A DNA stretch of 64,000 nt from Lachnospiraceae bacterium (GTDB lineage: Bacteria > Bacillota > Clostridia > Oscillospirales > CAG-272), in NCBI GenBank assembly GCA_024404495.1, contig JAKSPT010000004.1:49716-113715 (forward strand). The letters run 5' to 3'. Positions within the stretch are counted from its first letter, which is position 1, and each line of letters opens with the position of its first letter. This document shows positions 52,796 to 61,622 of this stretch, piece after piece. The position numbers and the translations under genes are program-made. The notes below the pieces were generated by a model. It ran no database searches. It worked only from the letters and a program-made list of their open reading frames with translations, and was not told the origin of the DNA.

Positions 52796-53641
52796 ATGAC
52801 CTACCCCTACGAGATCGCCGGGGTCCGCGTTTCCTTTGAATCCCCGTTCGCGATCGCCGACGGGAAGCGTGCCCTCCCCTTCCGCAAAGAGACCTCCCGG
52901 ACCGATATTCTCTGCACGCTCGGTCAGACGGAAGGCTTCGGGAAGGCGAAGGGCACGCTTCTCGTCGACGACTATCTTTCAAGGCTGTACCTCGACGGCA
53001 CGACGCTGACGAACGACCGTATCTCGTCTCCCGGCGGCGCCGTAAGGCACCGTGCCCGTTTCGGACTGAACGTCAGCGGCGTCATCCCGGTCACGACGGA
53101 GCGGACCGCCGCCGGTCAACTCACCGGAGACGATCTGTGGGCAATGATCGACCTGCCCTTTCAGCTCTCCTTTTTCGGTACCGTCGTTCTCCACAGTGCC
53201 GCGGTCGATATCGGCGGCAGAGTGCTTCTGTTCTGCGCGCCCTCCGGCACCGGGAAAAGCACCCAATCCGCGCTCTGGGAAAAAATCCGGGGCGCGGTAC
53301 CCCTCAACGGCGACAAAAACGCGCTGCGGCTGTGGGAGAAGACCCCTTTCGCGTTCGGGCTTCCCTTCAGCGGTTCTTCCCGTTCCTGCCGCAATTACGC
53401 GCTTCCGATCGCCGCGATCGCCGTTCTTTCGCAGGCAAAGCAAACCCAAGTACGCAGACTTCACGGCGTCGGAAAAATCACCGCACTCCTCCCGAACTGC
53501 GTCGGTCACAGCGCGGTTCCGGGCACCGGGGCGCGGACGGTACGGGCTCTGACCGGTATCGCCGAAAGGATCCCTGTCTTTCATCTTGCCTGCACGCCCG
53601 ACGAAGCCGCCGTCCGTGCTCTCGAAAAGGTACTCCCATGA
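52796..53641 (+). CDS. HPr-kinase-like (HprK-related) ATP-binding protein
   Basis: 281 residues. A variable N-terminal half leads to a P-loop core: VVLHSAAVDIGGRVLLF, then CAPSGTGKSTQSALW near 147, PLNGDKNALRLW, and LPFSGSSRSCRNYALP. This is the fold of HPr kinase/phosphorylase as found in HprK-related kinases that accompany PqqD and peptide-modification genes. In lasso peptide clusters such kinases phosphorylate the C-terminal Ser of the precursor; the precursor here also ends in Ser-Ser. That it does so here is inference. Its stop overlaps the next start (ATGA). Confidence 0.82.
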   Translation: MTYPYEIAGVRVSFESPFAIADGKRALPFRKETSRTDILCTLGQTEGFGKAKGTLLVDDYLSRLYLDGTTLTNDRISSPGGAVRHRARFGLNVSGVIPVTTERTAAGQLTGDDLWAMIDLPFQLSFFGTVVLHSAAVDIGGRVLLFCAPSGTGKSTQSALWEKIRGAVPLNGDKNALRLWEKTPFAFGLPFSGSSRSCRNYALPIAAIAVLSQAKQTQVRRLHGVGKITALLPNCVGHSAVPGTGARTVRALTGIAERIPVFHLACTPDEAAVRALEKVLP

Positions 53642-54762
53642 CGCTGAACGAATATACCGCTTCCCTTTTCAAAAAGTCCGCCGCAAAAGGCGTCCCGCTC
53701 TCCGGCACCTTTGAGCTTACCGCCCGCTGCAATCTTGACTGCCGTATGTGCTACGTCCATCGGCGTGAAAAGGACGCGGAAGCCGGGAGGCAGGAGCTCA
53801 CCGCCGCGGAATGGTTGAAAATCGCCGGAGAGGCGGCGGAAAGCGGAACGCTCTTCCTGCTTCTGACCGGGGGCGAACCGCTGTTACGACCCGATTTTGC
53901 GGAGATCTACCGCGGCTGCCGCCGTCTCGGTCTCGCGGTGTCGATCAATACCAACGGTACGCTGATCGACGGAAGGATCGCCGATCTCTTCGCCTCCCTT
54001 CCGCCCGTTCGGGTCAATCTGTCCCTCTACGGCAGCGGCGCTCAGACCTACGGCACGCTCTGCGGTCATCCGGACGCTTATGCCCGCGCCGTAAACGGCA
54101 TCCGTCTTTTACGTGAGCGAAACGTCCCGTTCCGTCTGAACTTCACGGCATCGGCATTGAACGCAGCCGACGCCGAAGCAGTCGCACGCTTTGCCGGGGA
54201 GAACGGCGTTCCCGTACAAACGACCTCCTACCTTTTCCCGCCCCTCCGCGTCTGCGGCACCGACGCACACGGCGAGGAAAGACTGTCGCCGGAGGAGGCG
54301 GCGAAAGTACGCTTCGGACACGAAAAACGCCGGTTCTCTTCAGACGAGCTGACAAAAAGGATCAAAGCGATCCTTTCCGGTCAGCTCCGTGAGGCGCCGG
54401 AACGGGAACGCGGGCGCCTGATCTCCTGCCGCGCCGGGGAAAGCTCCTATTGGATCACCTTTTCGGGTGAGATGCGTCCCTGCGGGATGGCGCACCGTCC
54501 GTCCGTTGCGGTCAAAGACGGCTTTTCCGAAGCGTGGAATGAAATACGGAGGGCGCGGGACGAGCTGATGATCCCGGAAAAATGCGCCGGCTGCCCAAAG
54601 CGTCCGGTCTGTGAGATCTGCCCCGCCTCCTGCTATGCCGAAACCGGAGGGTACGACCTTCCGCCCGAATATCTCTGCCGAATGACCGACGCCTTTCTCT
54701 CGCTCTGCGCGGCGTACGTCAGCGAAAATCAACAGAAAGGAAACCTTGATGAAACGCAATAA
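53638..54762 (+). CDS. Radical SAM/SPASM peptide-modifying enzyme
   Basis: 374 residues. The radical SAM cluster motif is TARCNLDCRMCYV (Cys near 31, 35 and 38), followed by LLTGGEPLLRPDF and VSINTNGTLID. A C-terminal SPASM domain carries further Cys residues (near 265, then PCGM, CAGCPKRPVCEICPASC near 317-332 and YLCRM), suited to auxiliary Fe-S clusters. Such enzymes install thioether or carbon-carbon links in ribosomal peptides. It overlaps the kinase gene by 4 bases and the PqqD gene by 14, so the three proteins are made together. Confidence 0.9.
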   Translation: MTLNEYTASLFKKSAAKGVPLSGTFELTARCNLDCRMCYVHRREKDAEAGRQELTAAEWLKIAGEAAESGTLFLLLTGGEPLLRPDFAEIYRGCRRLGLAVSINTNGTLIDGRIADLFASLPPVRVNLSLYGSGAQTYGTLCGHPDAYARAVNGIRLLRERNVPFRLNFTASALNAADAEAVARFAGENGVPVQTTSYLFPPLRVCGTDAHGEERLSPEEAAKVRFGHEKRRFSSDELTKRIKAILSGQLREAPERERGRLISCRAGESSYWITFSGEMRPCGMAHRPSVAVKDGFSEAWNEIRRARDELMIPEKCAGCPKRPVCEICPASCYAETGGYDLPPEYLCRMTDAFLSLCAAYVSENQQKGNLDETQ

Positions 54763-55012
54763 CGACTATGATTACCGTGAGATCGCCGGAGAAGCGATGC
54801 TGATCCCCATCGGTCCCGACGCCGGGATCGGCGGTATCGTTACTCTGAACGGCACCGCCGCCGTGATATGGAAGCTCCTCGGAGAAAGATGCGACCGGGA
54901 CTACGTCCTCTCCCGTCTGCTCGAAACGTACGAAACCGACGGGAAAGATGCGGCAGAAGCGCTCGACGCCTTTCTTGCCGAACTGAAGGAAAAGAAGCTT
55001 CTCCTCGATTAA
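54749..55012 (+). CDS. PqqD family peptide chaperone (RRE)
   Basis: About 87 residues from MKRNNDYDYREIAGEAMLI; AAAGGA lies eight bases before the ATG. It has the winged-helix PqqD pattern: VTLNGTAAVIWKLLGE in the middle and a Leu-rich helix (YVLSRLLETYE; ALDAFLAELKEKKLL) at the end. PqqD proteins bind the leader of the precursor and bring it to the radical SAM enzyme. It is the last gene of the cassette, before the terminator. No exporter or leader peptidase gene follows. Confidence 0.92.
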   Translation: MKRNNDYDYREIAGEAMLIPIGPDAGIGGIVTLNGTAAVIWKLLGERCDRDYVLSRLLETYETDGKDAAEALDAFLAELKEKKLLLD

Positions 55013-55018
55013 ATAATC

Positions 55019-55055
55019 AAAAACGCCTTTGCCGTTTCAGCGGCAGAGGCGTTTT
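55019..55055. terminator. Bidirectional terminator
   Basis: AAAACGCCT-TTGCCG pairs with CGGCAG-AGGCGTTTT; it closes the RiPP-like operon and the converging gene at 55061. Confidence 0.9.
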
Positions 55056-55060
55056 CGGTC

Positions 55061-55480
55061 TTATGCTTCGATCCACTCGTATTCCACCGTATCGGCGGAG
55101 ATATCAAGAAAAACCGTATCGGGCGCGGCAAGATATATGATCACGCCGCAGTAAGCGAAATAATGCTTCAGGTACGTGAAACATCTGCCGCAGAGCGAGG
55201 ACAGTTTCTTTTCGTCGAACCGACGGAACCCCTCCTTCTTCGGGAAAAAGCGATTTTTCTTCCAACGGTACGCGCCGATCTCCCTGTCGGTCAGATGGAA
55301 TCGCAGGATCAGCGACCTCATCCCGGGAAACAGCTCTTTGATCCCGTCGTGATAGGTGATATCGTCCTCAAACGTAAACGTCAGGTATTCGTCGGTGATC
55401 TCCACGTTTTTGATCACAAAATCATGCGGGGAAAACGAAAGCGGGAGAGTTTTTTCCTTCAGAGAATAGACTTCTTTCAT
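55061..55480 (-). CDS. Hypothetical protein
   Basis: 139 residues, soluble, beta-rich (SFSPHDFVIKNVEITDEYLT; YCGVIIYLAAPDTVFLDISA). No family recognised; the size and pattern resemble small accessory proteins of the immunity type. It is 20 bp after the 322-residue unknown gene and both are A+T-richer than the operon before them, so they probably came together. No obvious Shine-Dalgarno beyond a weak GAGGT. Confidence 0.6.
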   Translation of the reverse strand: MKEVYSLKEKTLPLSFSPHDFVIKNVEITDEYLTFTFEDDITYHDGIKELFPGMRSLILRFHLTDREIGAYRWKKNRFFPKKEGFRRFDEKKLSSLCGRCFTYLKHYFAYCGVIIYLAAPDTVFLDISADTVEYEWIEA

Positions 55481-55500
55481 ACCTCTTGAATCATTACCTC

Positions 55501-56469
55501 TTAAAACTCTATGGTGTATTCCAAAACCGACTTGCTTTCTTTTTCCGCCTCAGCCCCAAGATTCATACCGACGTTAATTTTTCCCATTTTCATTGCACCT
55601 TCGATTGAAACGGCTTCGGAAAGAGCAAGTCCGGAAGAAGAACTTGCCTGAAGATGATATGTATGGCTTTTTAATTTGCTTTTGCTATCCAACACCATTT
55701 GGATTAACGAATTGATGTCGCTTTCGTTTCTGAAATACAGAAGGTTCGGAACTACCGGGTCACTACCCCATAAACTTGTCTTAAATGCAGTATCCGCCCA
55801 AATGTTAACAGAGTTTTTTTCTTTCCCTTTGTTTTCTTTTCCTGCTTTGGCATTTAATAGTCCCGATGAATTCAAGTGAATTCCCTTGCCACGTGAATCG
55901 GCAGATTTTGAGGTATCCGTATAGCATATTTTCACTTTCTTCGCCCCGAGCGACTGTGCTACAATTAGCAATTCGTTCACTCGGACCTGTTTCATATAAT
56001 TGTAATACTGGTCTGCTTCTATGTATTTACCCGAAATGCAGGGATCAGCAATATACAGGGTATCATTCAACAGAGGGTAAAAACTAAATCTCAATATCGG
56101 AACATACTTTGACAGAATGGTAGGGATTTTTCTGTCCTGCGTCAACTCATAAAAACCAACCGCACCCTTCAATTCATCGTACTCAAGACGGCTATCGTAG
56201 TTAATGATCCGAATAACGCGTTCATTTTGGAATTGTTCCGGTGAAAGGTCGTCATTATAAATCGGTACAAGGTTCCCGATCTCTTCTTCTTTTTTCTTTT
56301 CGGCTATGCTCAGCCTTCTTTCTTCCTGTTTCTTTTCAATATTCGTTCTGACCTGGACGGCAGTCTCTTTAACCCCTTCTGAAAAGGCAGAGGTGGTTTC
56401 GGAAATTTTATCAGATGCTTTTTTCAGCGTATTGAGAAACGCCGTCTTTTTGTCGCTATTGTCAGCCAT
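55501..56469 (-). CDS. Hypothetical protein with coiled-coil N-terminus
   Basis: About 322 residues from MADNSDKKTAFLNTLKKASD, with AAGGG eight bases upstream (an earlier in-frame start would add 13 residues). Residues 1-70 form a charged coiled coil (KKASDKISETTSAFSEGVKE); the middle is globular (VPILRFSFYPLLNDTLYIAD); the C-terminal part is Ser- and Lys-rich and ends in beta-strands (KSVLEYTIEF). No signal peptide or TM helix. Not recognised. Lower GC than its neighbours suggests acquisition together with the 139-residue gene downstream. Confidence 0.65.
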   Translation of the reverse strand: MADNSDKKTAFLNTLKKASDKISETTSAFSEGVKETAVQVRTNIEKKQEERRLSIAEKKKEEEIGNLVPIYNDDLSPEQFQNERVIRIINYDSRLEYDELKGAVGFYELTQDRKIPTILSKYVPILRFSFYPLLNDTLYIADPCISGKYIEADQYYNYMKQVRVNELLIVAQSLGAKKVKICYTDTSKSADSRGKGIHLNSSGLLNAKAGKENKGKEKNSVNIWADTAFKTSLWGSDPVVPNLLYFRNESDINSLIQMVLDSKSKLKSHTYHLQASSSSGLALSEAVSIEGAMKMGKINVGMNLGAEAEKESKSVLEYTIEF

Positions 56470-56539
56470 TTCAATTACCCTTCTTTTGTAATACTTATGG
56501 GAATTCAAAGCAATCGCTAATTATTCGATATAGAAAACG

Positions 56540-59500
56540 TCATCCGAGCGTCATCAGAACGCTGCCGTCCATCATCGGGGTCTTGCCCGCGCCGCGCGGG
56601 AGGTTGATCGCCGCGCCGTAGCGGTAGAGGTTCCCTTCTTTATCGTCGGTATAAGGCAGGCGGATATAGGCAGAGGTCGCGATCAGCATTTCGGGTCTCG
56701 GGTCACGGACGTTGCTCTGCGAGAGCGGGATACGCACCTCGTAGGTCATCGTTCGGGTCGCTTCGTCGTAGACCGCGTCGAAATCGTAGCTGACCTGCTC
56801 GATCCAGTCCACGCCTTCGTTCGCGATCTGTGCCTTGACGCTGCCGTCGCCGAGAAGATAATAGTTGATATGGACGTACTGCTCGTAAACGTCGCCCTGA
56901 TAGGTAATACGGGGAATGGTGGTTCCCGGCGCGTAGGCGGCGAACATCACGCCGAAGCCCGCGTGCTTTTCAAGCGAGCCGTCGTCCTCCGCCGTCGTAT
57001 CACGGTCAACGTCGCGAACGACCGCCGCCGCGTAGAAATATTTGCTGTCGTACGCGTAATACAGATCGGATTCGGCGTATCGGTCGGCGTTCGGATCGCC
57101 GTCAAAGAAGATCTGATCGTAATCGCTTTCCTGCGTCTTTTCATAGTTCAGACCCTTGAGGACGGGTTCTCCCCATTCCCCTGCAGAGACCTTACCGTCG
57201 ATTCTGATCGTTTTCGCCTGCGGAAGAATGATCTTCTTCGGAGAATCGTCGACGTTATACTCGCCGCCGGTATAGGATTCCGAGGCGTGATAAGACGCGA
57301 TATTCAGAAGGATCCGCGCCGCGGCGGGGGTATCGCCGGAAAGCTTCAGCGTGGAAAGGGTCAGATAACCGGAGCCGTAGCGGAACGTGCCGAGCTGATA
57401 CCCGCCCTCAAACGCCTTGCCGAGGTTTTCGTCGTTGCCGGCGAAGAAGTTCGCGACGGCGATATCGTTCGGCGTCGCCATCGCGGCGAAATAAACGTCC
57501 GACCAGACGTCGGCGTAGTACTGCGTGTCCATGATGCAGGCGCTCTGCAAGCCTTCCGTAAGAGCGGTTTTCAGAACGACGGCGTCAAAGTGATAGAGCC
57601 AGTTTTTCGTCTCCGAAAGAACGCCCTGCTTCGCGAAGGGAACGTCCGGAACGCCGCCCGCGACGCCGATCGCGCGGTAATCGACCACCGCGACGTGCGC
57701 ACCGTTTCTCGCCGCTTCCCAGATCTGATCGAGGATCCCCGCGTCGGTCTGCTTTTCACCGCCGACAAAGAGTGTGGAAGAACCGATATCGTCCCCGGGC
57801 GTATAGTTCACGACGCTTGCGCCGTTCTTCGTGAGGATATCTCTCACCGCCGAACTGACGTTATAAAGGTAAACGGTTCCCTTGGGGGACGGAAGATCCT
57901 TACGGTTCGTGATACAGAAGGTCTCGGTACCGCAGGTCGCGTGCGCGCCGTTCAGCATCTCGGCGCTGACTTTATAGGTACCGCTCTTCCAATCAGCCGT
58001 CGGAACCGTTTCGTTCAGAACAGGAACGATCACGTCGGTCTTGCCGGGTTTTACCTCGACGGTCTGATCGAACGCGGTGCCGTTTTCTCCGGTGATACGG
58101 ACGCGGACGCGATAGGTCTCTTCCTTCAGTACGCCGAGGTTGGAAAGCACGATTTCAAGCTTCACACCGTCGCCCGCGTAGGAATTGGGATTGGCGACCG
58201 TGATGCAGAAGCGCAGATCGTCAAGCGCCTCCTGCAGGGTTTCGGTCATCGCGTTCTTGACGCTTCCGCTCGTTTCGAGGATGCCCTCCCCGCGGAAGCC
58301 GACGTCGTTTGCCATCGTCATCGAATGGCCGCTGACGCTGCCGAGGCGGCGGATCATCGTCAGAAGAAGCGCGCGCTGGGACGCCTGATAGACCTCTGTC
58401 GCCTCGATCATTTCCTCGGGCGTCGCCCATACGCGGTCAAGCCCGTACTCGTCGAAAAAGACGCGGAGGTCTTCGGTCTGCCGCTGCGTCGTGCCGATAT
58501 CGAGACCGTAATCCGGGATGCCGGACTGCCTGTGATATAGATATTCGCTGATGACGTTGACCTGAGATCCGGCGCCCGCCTCCGAGAAGAAGACCGCGCG
58601 TTCGGTATCGGCGTAATCCGCGAAGGTTTTTCTTGCCGTTTCGCCGTAGGGGATCGAAGGATAATAATGCACGTCACCCATGCCGACCGGCGTAGCGGAA
58701 ACGGCAGACGTACCGGAAACCGCAGACGCGCTTTCATTTCCCATAAAGGCGTCCCAAGCGGTGCTGCCGGGGTTGGATGCCGAGCCGACGCTTTTGTCGC
58801 CGTCCCAGCGTCCGGAGGAGAAGAGGAAAAGAAGGTTCGGCGCTTCGGCGCGGATCGTTTTGATCTCCTTTACCGCCTGCTGATAGATTTTTGTCTTGTT
58901 TCCCGAGACCTCGGTCTCGTTCAGCATCCCGAAGATCGCAAGCGAAACGTGATTGCGGTCGCGCAGCAGCACGTCCTTTACCGATAGATCGAACAGCTCC
59001 GCGGACCGGTCGCAGTCGGTCTTTTTCCAGCTCATCGGATGCTCTTCGTAGACCATCAGACCGATCTCGTCGCAGAACTGCAGCACCTGCGGCTGTGCGG
59101 GGGATTGCAGGAAGCGGACGGTATTGAAGCCGCAGGACTTGAGGTAGGTCAGAAGCTCATAGTAACCGGAAAGGTCCTTCGCCGTATCGACGGAGCCCGG
59201 GATATGCGAACTCGTATGCGCGCACTTGATATAGATGCGCTCCCCGTTGAGCTCGAAATAGCCCTTTTCATCCACCTTCAGCGTTTTGAAACCGGTTTTC
59301 ACAAGGTACTCGTCGCCATTCGTCTTTCCGTTTTCAAGGGTCGTGACGCTGACCTGATAGAGCTCCGGCGAATCGGGGCTCCAGTACCGGAAATTCTTGA
59401 CTTCAAGGGAAATCCGGTGGGACGATTCACCGACCGGAACGGTGACCGTCGTCTTTTCGCAGTCGATGACGAGGCTGTTCCCGTTTTCGCGGACAGACGC

Positions 59501-60244
59501 ACCGAGCGAAACCTGCGTTTCTGCGTCCGACGCGTTGCGGAGCGTCACGGTCAGAGCGACCGTTCCGTCCTCACAGGAGGGGACGACCGTCGTATCGGCG
59601 ATCGAAACCTGCGGCTTGGCGTAAAGATACGCCGCCTGCCCGATCGCGGGAACGGCGTTCCAGACCGGGAGATTATCGGTCGTCAGCCCTTTGATCGGCG
59701 AGGACGCCTTCCCCGTTCTTGCGTAGACCGCGAGGATATTCGGGCGGTCGTACTTGATGGCGTCTGTCACGTCGATCGTGAAGAAACCGTAGGCACCGGT
59801 ATGACCGCCGACCTCGATGCCGTTGAGGAATACCGTGCTCTGATAGCAGACGCCGCCGAGCTGCAGATAGACGCGGTCGTCGCCGTTCACTTCCAGATCC
59901 GGCTTGAAACGGGTAAAGAACCACGCGTTTGCGGTCGATTCCTCCGCGTCGGTCTGCGAGCCGGGAACCGACAGGATCTTTCCCTCGGAGGGATAGATGC
60001 GGAACCATCCCGCGTCAATGCCCTCCCCCTTTTCGTCGCCCTTGACTCTCCATTCGCCGTCAAGACGCATCGCGCTCCGCGACCCCTCGGCGACGAGAAC
60101 CGCGCCCGGCGTGGTTTCGTCCGTGGGAAGGGTCTCCTCGCTTTCCCCGTTCGTTTCGCCCGGATTCTTCCCTGCTTCCCTGCACGAGAAAAGCGTGCAG
60201 AGCATCGCGAGAAGAAGCAGACCGGCAAGCAGTGTTTTCTTCAT
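56540..60244 (-). CDS. GH2 glycoside hydrolase lipoprotein with C-terminal CBM9-like domain
   Basis: 1234 residues. The signal peptide ends in TLFSC (lipobox Cys near 21), so the enzyme is held on the outer face of the membrane. A GH2 sugar-binding domain (AWFFTRFKPDLEVNGDDRVY), an Ig-like domain and the TIM barrel follow; the acid/base Glu is in GMLNETEVSG near 442 and the nucleophile Glu in VFFSEAGAGSQ near 554. A middle region of unclear fold (about 770-1000) leads to a CBM9/DOMON-like end (TIRIDGKVSAGEWGEPVLKG). Acts on beta-galactosides, glucuronides or mannosides; the substrate is undetermined. It is the only plainly surface-located glycosidase in the window. AAAGGA lies seven bases before the ATG. 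Confidence 0.88.
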   Translation of the reverse strand: MKKTLLAGLLLLAMLCTLFSCREAGKNPGETNGESEETLPTDETTPGAVLVAEGSRSAMRLDGEWRVKGDEKGEGIDAGWFRIYPSEGKILSVPGSQTDAEESTANAWFFTRFKPDLEVNGDDRVYLQLGGVCYQSTVFLNGIEVGGHTGAYGFFTIDVTDAIKYDRPNILAVYARTGKASSPIKGLTTDNLPVWNAVPAIGQAAYLYAKPQVSIADTTVVPSCEDGTVALTVTLRNASDAETQVSLGASVRENGNSLVIDCEKTTVTVPVGESSHRISLEVKNFRYWSPDSPELYQVSVTTLENGKTNGDEYLVKTGFKTLKVDEKGYFELNGERIYIKCAHTSSHIPGSVDTAKDLSGYYELLTYLKSCGFNTVRFLQSPAQPQVLQFCDEIGLMVYEEHPMSWKKTDCDRSAELFDLSVKDVLLRDRNHVSLAIFGMLNETEVSGNKTKIYQQAVKEIKTIRAEAPNLLFLFSSGRWDGDKSVGSASNPGSTAWDAFMGNESASAVSGTSAVSATPVGMGDVHYYPSIPYGETARKTFADYADTERAVFFSEAGAGSQVNVISEYLYHRQSGIPDYGLDIGTTQRQTEDLRVFFDEYGLDRVWATPEEMIEATEVYQASQRALLLTMIRRLGSVSGHSMTMANDVGFRGEGILETSGSVKNAMTETLQEALDDLRFCITVANPNSYAGDGVKLEIVLSNLGVLKEETYRVRVRITGENGTAFDQTVEVKPGKTDVIVPVLNETVPTADWKSGTYKVSAEMLNGAHATCGTETFCITNRKDLPSPKGTVYLYNVSSAVRDILTKNGASVVNYTPGDDIGSSTLFVGGEKQTDAGILDQIWEAARNGAHVAVVDYRAIGVAGGVPDVPFAKQGVLSETKNWLYHFDAVVLKTALTEGLQSACIMDTQYYADVWSDVYFAAMATPNDIAVANFFAGNDENLGKAFEGGYQLGTFRYGSGYLTLSTLKLSGDTPAAARILLNIASYHASESYTGGEYNVDDSPKKIILPQAKTIRIDGKVSAGEWGEPVLKGLNYEKTQESDYDQIFFDGDPNADRYAESDLYYAYDSKYFYAAAVVRDVDRDTTAEDDGSLEKHAGFGVMFAAYAPGTTIPRITYQGDVYEQYVHINYYLLGDGSVKAQIANEGVDWIEQVSYDFDAVYDEATRTMTYEVRIPLSQSNVRDPRPEMLIATSAYIRLPYTDDKEGNLYRYGAAINLPRGAGKTPMMDGSVLMTLG

Positions 60245-60289
60245 ATCGGTATCCTTTCGGGATTATCGGATTTTTACCATATTTTTGAC

Positions 60290-60319
60290 AGTATAACATA
60301 AAACGGGAGGATTTTTCAA
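60290..60319 (-). promoter_or_regulatory. Promoter of the GH2 gene
   Basis: TTGAAA and TATACT with an 18-bp spacer and TG before the -10. Confidence 0.7.
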
Positions 60320-60361
60320 GACTTATATTAAAAAACTTCAACTTTGGAGAATAAGATTATT

Positions 60362-60392
60362 AAAAAAGAGAAGCACGCAGTAGGTGCTTCTC
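60362..60392 (-). terminator. Terminator of the DMP19 operon
   Basis: GAGAAGCAC / GTGCTTCTC stem followed by TTTTTTAAT on the minus strand. Confidence 0.88.
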
Positions 60393-60436
60393 ATTAATGG
60401 CAGTTTTTTATTGGCATCCAATCCAAATAAATGACT

Positions 60437-60610
60437 TCAATGTTTTGCAACAAATGAAATATCCTTATTAGACCAAAAATCAGGAGTAAATTTTATTTCG
60501 AGTTCCTTCCAATCTGCCGGAACCTCATAACCGATCACGCCATTCATTTTTTTGCCCGGTGCTGCTGTTCCATCCGGTTGGTTTTTATCTCCTTTTTCCA
60601 ATAAAGCCAT
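60437..60610 (-). pseudogene. C-terminal fragment of a DUF4352-type protein
   Basis: A 57-codon frame ends NGVIGYEVPADWKELEIKF, then TPDFWSNKDISFVAKH. This is the last part of extracellular DUF4352 Ig-like domains (usually NGxIxYEVP-x-W). There is no signal peptide, no front half and no Shine-Dalgarno, so it is a truncated leftover between the DMP19 gene and its terminator. Confidence 0.6.
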
Positions 60611-60632
60611 TATACTAAATGGAGTACTTTTT

Positions 60633-61196
60633 TCAAAAATCCGTAATATGTTCCCTGATATATTTCTTCAAGTACGTTTCAATCGGTTCCATATTGTAAA
60701 ACGCGTTATCGTATTCATCAAACGGATATGCCTGCGTTTTTTCTTCAAACTCATCGACTTCATCTATATCGAAATACGAGAGATCAGTCAGATCAATTTT
60801 ATTCTTTTCCACGAATTCGTCATATAATTTTTTATGTTCTGCGGCACCGACGATTTCCATGTATCCGCTCACCAAAGGAGCAGCCATACGGCTTGAATTC
60901 ACAAAGAATTGGCATAACCCGCCATTATTCACTTCCGATTCCAACCAATTTAACGAATAAAATACTTTTTGCGACTGATTCAATGAATCAAACCCTTTTC
61001 CCAAATCATCAAAATCATCGACTTTTTTCTCAGTTCTGGCAATCACGGCAAACAGCAAATCATCGTCAGATAACGCAATCAATTCTTCAGCTGACATAGA
61101 AAGCGATTGAACTTGCTTTTTCTCATACTCCGCCATGCTGTTTTTGAGCTGCTTTTTCATTTTAGCAAGCTCTTTGATTATCTTAAAAATGCTCAT
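60633..61196 (-). CDS. DMP19 / DUF4375 family protein
   Basis: 187 residues. The core YSLNWLESEVNNGGLCQFFV near 90, with NSSRMAAPLVSGYMEIVGA after it, is the DUF4375 signature. The Neisseria member DMP19 is described as a DNA-mimic protein that binds a transcription factor; in Clostridia the role is unknown and several such genes sit among toxin-immunity clusters. AAAGGAG lies before the ATG. It is second in an operon after the four-helix bundle gene (22-bp gap). Confidence 0.85.
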   Translation of the reverse strand: MSIFKIIKELAKMKKQLKNSMAEYEKKQVQSLSMSAEELIALSDDDLLFAVIARTEKKVDDFDDLGKGFDSLNQSQKVFYSLNWLESEVNNGGLCQFFVNSSRMAAPLVSGYMEIVGAAEHKKLYDEFVEKNKIDLTDLSYFDIDEVDEFEEKTQAYPFDEYDNAFYNMEPIETYLKKYIREHITDF

Positions 61197-61218
61197 GCTT
61201 TTCTCCTTTAATCATTTT

Positions 61219-61569
61219 CTATTTGTCCGCCTTGCTTTTGGCGGTATTGATGGAAGAAATCAGCAATTTCTTGACCTCGATGCATTTTTCAAGTATCGCT
61301 TTGTCATCATAGTATCCGCTCTCGATCAAAAGTTCCAACCAATACTCGCTCTCGGAACACTCTTTGAGGGCGATTTGGAGTTTGGCAACAAAATCAGCTT
61401 TTCCGTGTGCGTAAAATGCTTCGCGGATGTTTGCGCCGATGCTCGTCCCAGAACGAACAAGCTGCTTTGTCAAAATACTTTCGTGCTTCGCTTTATGAAT
61501 TGCGTTGCAAATCCTGATAATATCAAGCGCAAATGCTTTTGATTTTACCATAAGCGGACTGTCCGACAT
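61219..61569 (-). CDS. Four-helix bundle protein (23S rRNA intervening-sequence family)
   Basis: About 116 residues from MSDSPLMVKSKAFALDIIRI; GGTTGAAGGT lies upstream. The family motifs are LTKQLVRSGTSIGANIREAF in the centre and AKLQIALKECSESEYWLELL. This family was first noted in intervening sequences of 23S rRNA genes but is mostly found as free-standing genes of unknown role; it is often near mobile or diversity-generating elements. No rRNA is present here. Promoter at 61594. Confidence 0.9.
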   Translation of the reverse strand: MSDSPLMVKSKAFALDIIRICNAIHKAKHESILTKQLVRSGTSIGANIREAFYAHGKADFVAKLQIALKECSESEYWLELLIESGYYDDKAILEKCIEVKKLLISSINTAKSKADK

Positions 61570-61593
61570 ACCTTCAACCTCATTCCTTTTTTT

Positions 61594-61622
61594 ATTATAA
61601 CATTTCTGTGAAAACATTTCAA
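61594..61622 (-). promoter_or_regulatory. Promoter of the four-helix / DMP19 operon
   Basis: TTGAAA and TATAAT with a 17-bp spacer. The -35 lies in the TTCAATACTTTT edge of intergenic element copy 1. Confidence 0.85.

Noticed and set aside
61219..61569. rRNA intervening sequence
   Set aside because: The protein family name refers to 23S rRNA inserts, but no rRNA is present around it.
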